Below are positions 34,337 to 43,423 of a DNA stretch of 64,000 nucleotides, in pieces. This DNA comes from Methylopila henanensis. Its GTDB lineage: Bacteria > Pseudomonadota > Alphaproteobacteria > Rhizobiales > Methylopilaceae. Position 1 is the first letter of the stretch, and each line of letters begins with the position of its first letter. The translations under genes were made by a program, and so were the position numbers. Location of the stretch: assembly GCF_042681025.1 (NCBI RefSeq), contig NZ_JBHUER010000007.1, positions 62,001 through 126,000 of the forward strand, in the 5' to 3' direction. The notes below the pieces were generated by a model. The model did not search any database and was not told the DNA's origin. It saw nothing but the letters and a program-made list of their open reading frames with translations.

Positions 34337-35350
34337 ATGACGCTGCTTCATGTCCCCGTGATCGACCTCACTCCCTATCGGGAGGGCTCCATGGAAGGAA
34401 AGGCGAGGGTTGCGGCCGAAGTCGGCCAGGCCTGCCGGGACATCGGCTTTCTGGTTGTTTCGGGCCACGGCGTTCCCGAAGAACTCATCAAACAGACCTA
34501 CGACGTCTCGAAAGAGTTCTTCGCGCTGGCGCATGGCGAGAAGGTCAAGGCCGACCGTCCTGCTCCCGACCAGGTCCGCGGCTACAGCGCGGTCGGCGGC
34601 GAGGGCCTGTCCTACAGCCTCGACGAGCCGACGCCGCCGGACATCAAGGAGTCGCTCTCGATCGGCCCGGTCGACGTTCCCGCGGGGGACCCGTACTTCA
34701 CGAGCGCCGAGGCCGGCCCCCATTTCGCGCCGAACGTCTGGCCGGAGAAGCCCGCCGAGCTGAAGCCGGTCTGGGAGCAGTATTTCCGCGAGGTCGACCG
34801 GCTCGCCACCGACATGATGCGCATCTTCGCGCTCGCGCTCGACCTCGACGAAAACTACTTCGACGGCACGATCGACAAGAACATCTCGATGATGCGGGTG
34901 CTGCGCTATCCGCGCCAGACCGAGCGGCCGCTGGCCAACCAGCTGCGCGCCGGGGCCCATTCCGACTACGGCTCGATGACCATCCTGCGCAAGGAGCTGT
35001 CCGACGGCAGCCTGCAGGTGAAGAATCTCGCGGGCGAGTGGGTCAGCGTTCCGGTCGTCGAGGGCTCGTTCATCATCAACATCGGCGACCTGATGCAGCA
35101 GTGGACCAACGACCTCTGGCGCTCGACGGTCCATCGCGTCGTCAACCCGGACCTCGACTCTCCGGAAAACGTCGACCGCATGTCGATCGTGTTCTTCCAC
35201 CAGCCGAATTTCGACGCCGTGGTCGAGTGCCTGCCGAGCTGTCAGAGCCCCGAAAACCCGCCGAAATACGGTCCGATCTCTTCCGGCGACCATCTGCGCA
35301 GCAAGTTCGTCAAGCAGACGACGTTCGGCCAGGGCGACAAGGCGGCCTGA
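34337..35350 (+). CDS. Isopenicillin N synthase-like 2-oxoglutarate/Fe(II) oxygenase
   Basis: 337 aa. N-terminal DIOX_N (VPVIDLTPYREG; CRDIGFLVVSGHGVP) and catalytic jelly roll with iron ligands in AGAHSDYGSMTIL (H, D) and TVHRVVNP (H), and the 2OG-binding Arg in DRMSIVFF. Start 34337 gives the typical N-terminus. First gene of a block with a VOC protein, BMP-type ABC importer, isochorismatase-like hydrolase and RutR-like repressor; hydroxylation of an imported nucleobase-like compound is inference. Confidence 0.88.
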   Translation: MTLLHVPVIDLTPYREGSMEGKARVAAEVGQACRDIGFLVVSGHGVPEELIKQTYDVSKEFFALAHGEKVKADRPAPDQVRGYSAVGGEGLSYSLDEPTPPDIKESLSIGPVDVPAGDPYFTSAEAGPHFAPNVWPEKPAELKPVWEQYFREVDRLATDMMRIFALALDLDENYFDGTIDKNISMMRVLRYPRQTERPLANQLRAGAHSDYGSMTILRKELSDGSLQVKNLAGEWVSVPVVEGSFIINIGDLMQQWTNDLWRSTVHRVVNPDLDSPENVDRMSIVFFHQPNFDAVVECLPSCQSPENPPKYGPISSGDHLRSKFVKQTTFGQGDKAA

Positions 35351-35365
35351 GCGAGGCGCGCCACG

Positions 35366-35746
35366 ATGCTGTCCTACGTCAACATCTTCGCACAGGACGT
35401 GGAGAAGCTTTCGGGCTTCTACCGCGACGTCTTCGGCTTCGAGGAGATCGAGGAGATCCGCTCCCCGATCTTCGTCGGGCTGCGCACGGGTCAGAGCAAC
35501 CTCGGCTTCAACGCCCCGGACGCCTACGACCTGCTTCAGCTGTCGGAGTTCAAGGACCCGACGGGGGTCAACTTCCTGCTCAACTTCGACGTCGAAAGCG
35601 TCGGGGACGTCGACCGCATGACGCCGCTCGCCGTCGGGCTCGGCGCCCGGCTGATCAAGCCGCCCTACAAGACCTACTACAACTGGTACCAGTCGGTGCT
35701 ACTGGACCCGGAAGAAAACGTCTTCCGCATCAACAAGATGCTCTGA
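35366..35746 (+). CDS. VOC-family (glyoxalase-like) protein
   Basis: 126 aa, two beta-alpha-beta-beta-beta units (NIFAQDVEKLSGFYRDVFGFEEIEEI; LDPEENVFRINK at the end). Typical metal residues are not all evident, so the activity is open. It starts 15 bp after the oxygenase stop, so the two are probably cotranscribed and may act on the same substrate. Confidence 0.75.
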   Translation: MLSYVNIFAQDVEKLSGFYRDVFGFEEIEEIRSPIFVGLRTGQSNLGFNAPDAYDLLQLSEFKDPTGVNFLLNFDVESVGDVDRMTPLAVGLGARLIKPPYKTYYNWYQSVLLDPEENVFRINKML

Positions 35747-35787
35747 TCACAACGCAACGGCCGGCGCGGCCGGCGACGGGGGTTGGC

Positions 35788-36870
35788 ATGTCTAGAATCC
35801 GCATTTGCGCGCTCGTGGCGCTCGCCATCGGGGCCGCGACGCCCACGGTCGCGCAGGACGTCTTCAAGGTCGAGGGAGCGCCAAAGGTCGCCGTCGTGCT
35901 GTTCGGGCCGAAGAACGACGGCGGCTGGAGCCAGGCCTTCGAGGAGGCGCGGCCGAGCCTCGAGAAGGTGATGGGCGCGACCATCCCGGTGGTCGACAAG
36001 GTGCCGGAGGACGCGGCCTCCATCACGCCGCCGGTCGAGCGCTTCATCCAGCGCGGCCACAACGTGATTATCGGGACGGCCTTCGGTTATTCCGACACCT
36101 TCAAGAAACTGTCGGAAAAGCATCCCAAGGTCGCGTTCCTCAACGCCTCCGGCATCACCAACGGGCCGAACCTCGAATCCTTCTACGGCCGGACCTACCA
36201 GAGCCAGTATCTCTGCGGCATGGTGGCGGGCGCGGTCTCGAAGACAGGCAAGCTCGGCTTCGTGGCGGCGAACCCGCTGCCGGTCGTCAACTGGACGATC
36301 AACGCCTACGAGCTCGGCGCGAAGAAGATGAACCCGAACGCCACCGTGACGGTGGTGTTCACCGGAGCCTGGAACAATCCGGTGAGGGAGCGCGCCGCCG
36401 CGGCCGCCCTGATCGACCAAGGCGCCGACGTCATCGGCCAGCACGTCGACACGCCCACGCCTCAGATCGTCGCTCAGGAGCGCGGCGTCTTTGGCACCGG
36501 CCATCACCGCGACCTCTCGGAGTTCGCGCCCAAGGCGACCCAGTGCTCTTCGATCTGGACCTGGGCGAAGTTCCTGGGGCCGGAGCTCGAAGCCATCAAG
36601 GCCGGAAACTGGAAGCCGCAGCCCTATGGCGCCTTCCCCGGCATCAAGGAGGGCGGAACGGACGTCGCCTGCTGCGGCTCGGCGGTCTCGGCCGAGGCCA
36701 AGGAGAAGATCATGGCGGCCCGCCAGGCGATCATCGACGGCGATCCGATCTTCGTCGGCCCGCTGAAGGATCGCGACGGCAAGGAGCGCCTCGCGGCCGG
36801 CGCCAAGATCGACGACGCGGGTCTCTGGAAGATGGACTGGTTCGTCGAAGGGGTCGTGGCGCAACAATGA
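35788..36870 (+). CDS. BMP-family ABC transporter substrate-binding protein
   Basis: 360 aa. Signal peptide about residues 1-23, then the PF02608 fold: KVAVVLFGPKNDGGWSQAFEEA at the mature N-terminus, GTAFGYSDTFKKLSEKHPKVAFLNASG and GADVIGQHVDTPTPQ. Such proteins bind nucleosides, purines or related N-compounds. It precedes its ATPase and two permeases. ATG 35788 was chosen for the signal peptide; the frame upstream is a shadow of the previous genes. Confidence 0.88.
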   Translation: MSRIRICALVALAIGAATPTVAQDVFKVEGAPKVAVVLFGPKNDGGWSQAFEEARPSLEKVMGATIPVVDKVPEDAASITPPVERFIQRGHNVIIGTAFGYSDTFKKLSEKHPKVAFLNASGITNGPNLESFYGRTYQSQYLCGMVAGAVSKTGKLGFVAANPLPVVNWTINAYELGAKKMNPNATVTVVFTGAWNNPVRERAAAAALIDQGADVIGQHVDTPTPQIVAQERGVFGTGHHRDLSEFAPKATQCSSIWTWAKFLGPELEAIKAGNWKPQPYGAFPGIKEGGTDVACCGSAVSAEAKEKIMAARQAIIDGDPIFVGPLKDRDGKERLAAGAKIDDAGLWKMDWFVEGVVAQQ

Positions 36871-36901
36871 CGTCTCGCCGCTCGACCACGGGACCGTCGC
36901 G

Positions 36902-38452
36902 ATGACGGTCCCGTCCCTGGCCCTCAAGGGCGTCGACAAGTCCTTCGACGGATTTCCCGCGCTGAAGGACGCCTCGTTCTCGGTCGCTTCGGGCGAGGTG
37001 CACGCGCTGCTCGGCGAGAACGGCGCGGGCAAGTCGACGCTGATGAACGTCGCATGCGGGCTTTACGCCCCGGACGCCGGGGAAGTGCTGATCGACGGCG
37101 CGCCCGCGAACCTCTCCGGCCCTCGGCAGGCGGCGGAGCTCGGCGTTGGCATGGTGCACCAGCATTTCAAGCTGGTGCGGCCGTTCTCGATCGTCGACAA
37201 CGTCGTCCTCCAGGCGCGCGGCGCGGGGCGCGGCTTCCGCTACCGCGCTTCCGTCGAGGCGGCGGCGGAAGCGATCCGGGCGCAAGGCGCGGCGCTCGGC
37301 TTCGCGATCGACCCGCACGCCCGCGTCGACGCTCTTTCGGTCGCCGAGCAGCAACGGGTCGAGATCGTCCGCGCGCTGGTCGCGGGCGCCCGCATCCTGA
37401 TCCTCGACGAGCCGACCGCGGTGCTCGCGGCGCCGGACGCCGAGCGGCTGCTCGAGACGCTCCGCGAACTCGCCGCGCGCGGGACCGCGATCGTGCTCAT
37501 CACCCACAAGCTCGCCGACGTCAGGCGCTTCGCTGACCGGGTGACGGTGATGCGCGGCGGCCGAACCGTCGCGACCGTCGACCCGGCGAAGACGGAGACC
37601 GCGGAGCTCACCCGCCTCACGGTCGGCGACGCGCCGCTCTCGGCGGTCGGCCGCGCGTCGGCTTCAGGACGGCGGCGCTTCGAGACGATCGACCTCACAT
37701 GCCTACGGCGCGACGGGGCGCCCGCGGTCGACGGCGTGACCTTTCATGTGCGCGCGGGCGAGATCTATGGGCTCGCGGGCGTCAGCGGCAACGGCCAGAG
37801 CGAACTCGCCGAAGTGCTGATGGGCCTGCGCCGGGTCGATCGCGGCGCGATCCAGTTCGAGGACGCCGGGCAGCCGGTCGAGGCCGCGTCTCCCTCGTGC
37901 CTCAGAGGCTACGGCGCGGCCTTCATCCCGGCCGACCGCTACTCCTACGCGCTCGCCGGCGGCCTTTCGGTCGCGGACAACTATGCGATCGGGCGCGTGC
38001 GCCGTGGCGACTACGGACCGATCGGATGGACCCGGCGCGGGACGATACGCTCCGACGCCGCGGCTGCGGTCGAAGCCTTTGACGTTCAGGGCGTGCGGAG
38101 CCTTGACCAGAAGGCGGCGCTGCTTTCCGGCGGCAACGCCCAGAAGCTTGTGATCGCCCGGGAGTTCAGCGGCGACCCCAAGATCGTCGTGGCCCAGAGC
38201 CCGAGCCGCGGCCTCGACGCGCGGGCCTCGGCCGCTGTCCACGGCCGGCTCGCCGAGGCCCGCGACCGGGGCGCCGCGGTGCTGCTCGTCAGCGAAGACC
38301 TCGACGAGGTGACCGCGCTCGCAGACCGCATCGGCGTCATGTCGGGCGGCAGGCTGGTCGCGGAGTTCGAGGCGCCGTTCGACCGGCAGGCCATCGGCCG
38401 CGCCATGGTCGACCACTCGGCGCCGGCGCATGACGAGGCGGCGGCGACATGA
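36902..38452 (+). CDS. Tandem-domain ABC transporter ATPase (nucleoside type)
   Basis: 516 aa, two ATPase halves as in YufO/RbsA-type systems. First half: Walker A GENGAGKST, signature LSVAEQQRVE, Walker B ILILDEPTAVL. Second half: degenerate Walker A GVSGNGQSEL and signature LSGGNAQKLV, the normal asymmetry of this family. It starts 31 bp after the binding-protein gene and overlaps the first permease by 4 bp. Confidence 0.92.
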   Translation: MTVPSLALKGVDKSFDGFPALKDASFSVASGEVHALLGENGAGKSTLMNVACGLYAPDAGEVLIDGAPANLSGPRQAAELGVGMVHQHFKLVRPFSIVDNVVLQARGAGRGFRYRASVEAAAEAIRAQGAALGFAIDPHARVDALSVAEQQRVEIVRALVAGARILILDEPTAVLAAPDAERLLETLRELAARGTAIVLITHKLADVRRFADRVTVMRGGRTVATVDPAKTETAELTRLTVGDAPLSAVGRASASGRRRFETIDLTCLRRDGAPAVDGVTFHVRAGEIYGLAGVSGNGQSELAEVLMGLRRVDRGAIQFEDAGQPVEAASPSCLRGYGAAFIPADRYSYALAGGLSVADNYAIGRVRRGDYGPIGWTRRGTIRSDAAAAVEAFDVQGVRSLDQKAALLSGGNAQKLVIAREFSGDPKIVVAQSPSRGLDARASAAVHGRLAEARDRGAAVLLVSEDLDEVTALADRIGVMSGGRLVAEFEAPFDRQAIGRAMVDHSAPAHDEAAAT

Positions 38453-39558
38453 GCGATCGGGCCATCGAACCTGTCGCCGCCGCCCCTGCCGCCGAACGCA
38501 AATTCCGCCTCGGACGCCTCAACGTCGAGGTGCGGCGCGAGGCGGGCGCGGCATGGCGGGCCTTCCTGACCGCGGCGTCGGTCGCGCTCGGCCTCGGTCT
38601 GTCGGCGGCGATTCTGGTCGCCGCGGGCGTGCCCGCCCAAAACCTGGTCGACGAGCTACTGGTCCAGACGCTTTTCGACGGCCAGAACCTCCACGCCGTC
38701 CTGTTCCAGGCGGCGCCGCTGATGCTCCTTGGCCTCGCCGCCCTGATGGCCTTCCGGGTGCGGTTCTGGAATCTCGGCCTCGAGGGCCAGATGATCTTCG
38801 GCGGGATCGGCGCGACCGCGGTCTCGCTCGCCGGGCTCGGACCCGAAAGCCTCCGCCTGCCGATGATGGGACTCGCCGCCGTCCTGTTCGGGATCGCCTG
38901 GACGAGCCTGCCGCTGTTCCTGAAGCTCAAGGTCGGGGTGAACGAGATCATCTCGACCCTGCTCTTGAACTACGTGGCCATGAACCTGCTTTTCCACCTG
39001 CTTTACGGCGCGTGGAAGGACCCGAAGGACGGCTTTCCGCATTCGCCCGCCTACGCGCCTTTCGAGACGCTGCCGACGGTCGCCTTCGACCTCAGCGCCG
39101 CGCTCGTCGTGGCGCTCGCCGCCGTCGCGGTCTGCGGCTATCTCGTCGCCCGCAGCCGGGCCGCGATCTACATGCGCTTCGTCGAGGCGAGCCCGAGCGC
39201 CGCGCGGGCGCTCGGCGTTCCGGTCGCCGGCGTGACGATCTTCGCCGTGCTGCTTTCCGGCGTGCTGGCGTCGCTCGCCGGCTTCGTCATCGTCGCCGGG
39301 CAGGAAGGACGGCTGACCCAGTCGTTCTTCCACGGATACGGCGTATCCGGCGTGCTGATCGCCTTCCTCGCCCGCAGCAATCCGCTGGCGGCCGCGATCG
39401 TCGCGATCCTGATGGCGACGCTCTACGTCGCCGGCCAGAACCTGCAGGTGTTCTACTCGATCCCCGGCGCGATGGTGCAGCTCATCCAGGCGCTGGTGGT
39501 GATCTGCGTCGCGGCCTCCGACTTCCTCGTCCGCCATCGCCTGCGCTGGATCCGGTGA
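38449..39558 (+). CDS. BMP-type ABC transporter permease 1
   Basis: 369 aa with about nine membrane helices; NLGLEGQMIFGGIGATAV and KVGVNEIISTLLLNYVAMNLL are the hallmarks of YufP-like permeases. The soluble N-terminus is about 40 residues. It overlaps the ATPase stop (ATGA). Confidence 0.9.
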   Translation: MSDRAIEPVAAAPAAERKFRLGRLNVEVRREAGAAWRAFLTAASVALGLGLSAAILVAAGVPAQNLVDELLVQTLFDGQNLHAVLFQAAPLMLLGLAALMAFRVRFWNLGLEGQMIFGGIGATAVSLAGLGPESLRLPMMGLAAVLFGIAWTSLPLFLKLKVGVNEIISTLLLNYVAMNLLFHLLYGAWKDPKDGFPHSPAYAPFETLPTVAFDLSAALVVALAAVAVCGYLVARSRAAIYMRFVEASPSAARALGVPVAGVTIFAVLLSGVLASLAGFVIVAGQEGRLTQSFFHGYGVSGVLIAFLARSNPLAAAIVAILMATLYVAGQNLQVFYSIPGAMVQLIQALVVICVAASDFLVRHRLRWIR

Positions 39559-39562
39559 AGCC

Positions 39563-40504
39563 ATGCTGATCGACTTTCTGATCTCCTGGGTCGCCAACAC
39601 GCCCGGCTTCGCCGCGCCTTACGCGCTCGCCGCCCTCGGGCTGATCGTGAGCGAGCGCGCGGGCGTCCTCAGCCTCGGGGCCGAAGGCTTCATGCTGGTC
39701 GGCGCGGTGATCGGCGTCGGCGTGATCCTGTCCTTCGGCATGCCGCCGCTGCCCGCCATGGCCGCGGCCATGGGCGCGGCCGCCCTCGTCAGCGCGCTGT
39801 TCGCCGCGCTCGTCGTCTGGCTCAAGGTCAACCAGGTGATCGCCGGACTCGTCATGGTGTTCTTCTGCCAGGGCGCGACCAGCCTGATCGGCTCGCAGTT
39901 CGGCTGGACCAATCGGCCGTTCACGGGCCTGCCCAAGATCGACCTAGGGCCGCTCGCGAACCTGCCCGTCCTTGGCCCGATCCTCGCGGCGCAGGACGTC
40001 GTGATCTACGCGACGCCCGCGATCTTCCTCGGGGTCGCCTATGTGCTGTTCCGCACCCATACGGGCCTGCGGCTGCGCGCCGTCGGCGAAAGCCCGGAGG
40101 CCGCCGACGCCGCCGGCGTCGACGTCTCGGGCGTCCGCTTCTTCGCGGTGATGGCGGGCGCGTCGCTGATCGGCCTCGCGGGCGCCTACATATCGGTGGG
40201 CAGCGCCAAGATCTGGGTCGAGGACATGACTTCGGGCCGCGGCTGGATCGCCGTGGCGCTCGTGATCTTCGCCCGCTGGAGTCCCTGGCGTGCGCTCGCC
40301 GGAGCGATCCTCTTCGGCGCGATTGAGGCTTTGGTGCCGAAACTCGCTGCGGCAGGCGTCCGCCTGCCGCAGTACCTGATGCTGATGACCCCCTATCTCG
40401 CGACGCTCGGCGTGATGATCTGGATCGCCGTCGCCCGTCGCGGCGCGGCGCCGGACGAGCCGGGAGCGCTCGGCGTGCCGCATGTCCGCGAAGAGCGGCG
40501 GTGA
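39563..40504 (+). CDS. BMP-type ABC transporter permease 2
   Basis: 313 aa; LSLGAEGFMLVGAVIGVGVIL and WLKVNQVIAGLVMVFFCQGATSLIG identify the YufQ-like partner permease. Separated by 4 bp from permease 1. A hydrolase gene follows after 11 bp. Confidence 0.9.
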   Translation: MLIDFLISWVANTPGFAAPYALAALGLIVSERAGVLSLGAEGFMLVGAVIGVGVILSFGMPPLPAMAAAMGAAALVSALFAALVVWLKVNQVIAGLVMVFFCQGATSLIGSQFGWTNRPFTGLPKIDLGPLANLPVLGPILAAQDVVIYATPAIFLGVAYVLFRTHTGLRLRAVGESPEAADAAGVDVSGVRFFAVMAGASLIGLAGAYISVGSAKIWVEDMTSGRGWIAVALVIFARWSPWRALAGAILFGAIEALVPKLAAAGVRLPQYLMLMTPYLATLGVMIWIAVARRGAAPDEPGALGVPHVREERR

Positions 40505-40515
40505 GGAGTTGTTCG

Positions 40516-41211
40516 ATGGACGCCTTCGTCTACGGCGAGAAGCGCACTTTGCCGGCGGCTTTCAATGAGTTCACGACCCGGGAGGCGACCGCCGCGATCT
40601 CGATCGACCTCCATCAGGGGCATCTCTCGGCCGATCCTGATTGCCCCTGTCCCGCGCCGAGGGCGCGCGAGGTGGTGGACGGGGTGAACGCCTTCCATGC
40701 CGAGGCGCGCCGGCTCGGCGTGCCGGTGATTCATGTGCGAAGCGAGCTCCGCCCCGGCGGCGTCGACGACGTGAAGGGGACGCCGTCCGCCTGGCGCATG
40801 ACCTTCCCGCTCTATGTCGGCGAGATTCCCAACGCCGACGCCCATGCGCTCACGGGCAGCCGCTGGACCGAATTCGTCACTGAGGTCGCGGAGGGCGACC
40901 ATATCGTCTCGGGCAAGAAGCGGCTCTCGGCCTTCTACCCGACCGATCTCGACTTCCTCCTGCGCAACATGGGCGTGAAGCGCGTGGTCCTGACCGGCTG
41001 CATGGCGGATTGCTGCGTGCTGAACACCGCCTTCGACGCGAGCAATCTCGGCTACCGCGTCACGGTGCTGTCGGATCTCGTGCGCGGCACGGACGCCGCG
41101 CTCGAGGCCGCGGCGCTCGCCATGGTCTCCCTCCATCTCGGCGTCGTGACGACGAGCGCGGACCTCGTCGCCGAGTGGAAGCGCCAGGGCTCCCTTTCAT
41201 CACGGACTTGA
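40516..41211 (+). CDS. Isochorismatase-like cysteine hydrolase
   Basis: 231 aa. Catalytic triad of the family: Asp in ISIDLHQGH, Lys in VSGKKRLSAFYPTDLD and Cys in LTGCMADCCVLNTAFDA. Related enzymes include ureidoacrylate amidohydrolase RutB and N-carbamoylsarcosine amidase. The link to a RutR-like regulator and a nucleoside-type importer suggests cleavage of a ureido or amide bond from an N-heterocycle; inference. ATG 40516 follows GTGAGGAG. Confidence 0.85.
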   Translation: MDAFVYGEKRTLPAAFNEFTTREATAAISIDLHQGHLSADPDCPCPAPRAREVVDGVNAFHAEARRLGVPVIHVRSELRPGGVDDVKGTPSAWRMTFPLYVGEIPNADAHALTGSRWTEFVTEVAEGDHIVSGKKRLSAFYPTDLDFLLRNMGVKRVVLTGCMADCCVLNTAFDASNLGYRVTVLSDLVRGTDAALEAAALAMVSLHLGVVTTSADLVAEWKRQGSLSSRT

Positions 41212-41259
41212 TCCGGGATAGCGGCGGCCGCTTTCGCTGACGCGGTCGTCCTAGGGACG

Positions 41260-42000
41260 TCAGGCGGCGCCTTTCGAAGGCTTCGCTTCCACGCCAGTCG
41301 AGAGCGCGCCGAGGATCACGCGCAGCACGTTTTCGGTCGCCTCCCGGAAGAAGAGCTCGTCGTCGAGCGTGCGGCCCGAGATGGCGGCGATCTGCGCGGA
41401 AAAGTCGGCGTAGTGCTGGGTCGTGGCCCAGATGGCGTAGATCAGATGGTGGGGGTCGACCGACGCGATCTTGCCGTCCTCGCTCCACCGCCGGATGACC
41501 GCGGCCTTGCGGTCGACCAGCGTCTTGAGGGAGGTCCTCAGTTCGTCCCCGATCATCGGAGCGCCCTGAACGATCTCGAGGCAGAACAGGCGCGAGGAGC
41601 GCGGGTCGGCGCGCGACATCTCCATCTTGAGCCGGACATAGTCGCCGATCGCCTGGATCGGGTCCGCCTCGGGGTCGAGGGCGTCAAGCGGCGCCAGCCA
41701 GTCGGAGAGCAGGCGCTTCAGCACGCCGACATAGATCTCCTCTTTGGAGGAAAAGTAATAGAATAGGTTGGTTTTCGAGACGTCGGCGGCTTCCGCGATC
41801 TGTTCGGTGCTGACGCCGTGCAGTCCCGATTGCGAAAACAAGCTCAGCGCCGCGTCAAGGATCACGGCCTTGCGGGCGAGAAAACGCCGTTGCTGCCGGG
41901 ACGTCTCCGGCCCCGCGGCCGATTCATTGTCGATGATCTCGGCGCGAGGCTTCAGCCGTCTTGCCGGCGACGGCTTCGAGTTCGCGTTTTCAGACGTCAC
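41260..42000 (-). CDS. RutR-like TetR-family repressor
   Basis: 246 aa. HTH at about 45-90 (AALSLFSQSGLHGVSTEQIAEAADVSKTNLFYYFSSKEEIY). The C-terminal half with LIYAIWATTQHYADFSAQI matches RutR, the pyrimidine-responsive regulator. It converges on the ABC/hydrolase operon and probably regulates it; ligand not established. Confidence 0.85.
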   Translation of the reverse strand: MTSENANSKPSPARRLKPRAEIIDNESAAGPETSRQQRRFLARKAVILDAALSLFSQSGLHGVSTEQIAEAADVSKTNLFYYFSSKEEIYVGVLKRLLSDWLAPLDALDPEADPIQAIGDYVRLKMEMSRADPRSSRLFCLEIVQGAPMIGDELRTSLKTLVDRKAAVIRRWSEDGKIASVDPHHLIYAIWATTQHYADFSAQIAAISGRTLDDELFFREATENVLRVILGALSTGVEAKPSKGAA

Positions 42001-42294
42001 TTGACCACTCCACCATCATGGCGACCGGCGCGCCATGATCGCGTCGCCGGCTTGGCGACCTCGCCCCTGTCATAACGAAAAGCGGTGATTTGGATAACCC
42101 GGGGACGCCGCCCGCCATTTTTCAAGACGCGGCTCGGCGCGCTGACGGTGGAAATCTGGCGGCCGCCGGGGCCAGAGACGCCGACGATGTCGCCGCCGCG
42201 CCTCTCTAATCTCCACGGACAGTTGGGCCGCCTCCGGAATTGACCATGCTCTGATCTTTGGCCCGGTCAGGACGCGGCCTTGCGGTCTAATCTG

Positions 42295-43392
42295 CTACCG
42301 CTCGTTCCCGAAAAACTTCCGCCTCAGAGCCTCCAACTCGCCCGCCTCCTGCAGCGCGAGGATCTGAAGCGTGATGCTGTGGCTGAGAGCATCGCCGTGG
42401 CGAAAGCCGAAGCCGTATTTGTCCGGATGGAAGATCGGTCCGACAACCGAGACCGGCGGCGTCGGGTTGCTGTGGGCGTAATGCTCCAGCACCGGCGCGT
42501 CGCCCACGATCGCCTCCGTCTGGCCGGACGTCAGTCCCTGGACCGCGCCGCCGATGTCGTCATAGGGCGTGGTCGAAAGGCGCAATTCGTTTGAATAGTT
42601 TTCCGCGACGCTGCCGCCGAGCACGCCGACGCTGCGCCCGGGAAGGTCGGCGAGGGAGTTGATCTGGTGCGTGAGCGTCAGCGCCGTCATGACGCTTGTC
42701 ACCGACGAGGTGACGTAGGCGATCACGGCCACGCCGCACACCATCCAAACGCCGCCGGAAATCCGGCCGATCCAGCCAAGGGCGTTCGCTCGCGTCACCC
42801 TGCCTGACGTGGCGACGGACATGACCTCGTAGAACCCTTCGGCGAGGCCTTCGTGCCAGCTTCGTGGAAAGCTCTTGTCGAAGCGCCGGTAAAACGCCGC
42901 CAGCACGATCGTGGCGACGAATATGAGGAAGACGAGCCAGGCCATGGCGCGGAGGTGCCCGGCCTTTTCCAGCCCTCCCAGGACTTGCCAGAAACCGGAG
43001 CCCTGATCGTCGGCGATCATGATCCGGAGGCCGGCGTCATACCAGGGCTGAGAGAATGTGATGCGCTCGACGCGATCCCTGGTGATCGTCAGATTGGAGA
43101 CGGCCGCAGCGACTTCGCCACGTTCGGTCGCCGCGATCAGGGCTTCGAAGGTCGGATACTCGCGATAGGAGTAGGCGAGCCCGAGCGGCCTCGCCGTCGC
43201 CTCCCAGAGCTCGATCGCCATGCCGGAATAGCGCGCGCCATCCTTGACGACGAAAGGCGGGCTCACATGGACGCCGACCGCCAGCGGCTGCAACGGAGTG
43301 GTTTCATTCTGGGCCTGCGCCGACACGGATCCCGAGGCCATAGCCAGGATCGCGCATAAAAGCGTGATCATGGGGAAATTCCATTTCATCAT
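42295..43392 (-). CDS. Bacterial ionotropic-glutamate-receptor-like channel
   Basis: 365 aa. Signal peptide about 1-26; first lobe of a periplasmic ligand-binding domain (LAVGVHVSPPFVVKDGARYSGMAIELWEATA) to about residue 135; TM1 (MAWLVFLIFVATIVLAAFY); a re-entrant loop region (GFYEVMSVATSGRV); TM3 (VWMVCGVAVIAYVTSSVTSVMTAL); then the second ligand-binding lobe (LADLPGRSVGVLGGSVAENY). A solute-binding domain split by a pore is the GluR0 layout. The potassium signature TVGYG is absent, so ion selectivity is open. Overall fold confident, channel function inferred. Confidence 0.75.
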   Translation of the reverse strand: MMKWNFPMITLLCAILAMASGSVSAQAQNETTPLQPLAVGVHVSPPFVVKDGARYSGMAIELWEATARPLGLAYSYREYPTFEALIAATERGEVAAAVSNLTITRDRVERITFSQPWYDAGLRIMIADDQGSGFWQVLGGLEKAGHLRAMAWLVFLIFVATIVLAAFYRRFDKSFPRSWHEGLAEGFYEVMSVATSGRVTRANALGWIGRISGGVWMVCGVAVIAYVTSSVTSVMTALTLTHQINSLADLPGRSVGVLGGSVAENYSNELRLSTTPYDDIGGAVQGLTSGQTEAIVGDAPVLEHYAHSNPTPPVSVVGPIFHPDKYGFGFRHGDALSHSITLQILALQEAGELEALRRKFFGNER

Positions 43393-43423
43393 TTCATCCC
43401 GAACCCTGGCTTCCTCCCCGCTT

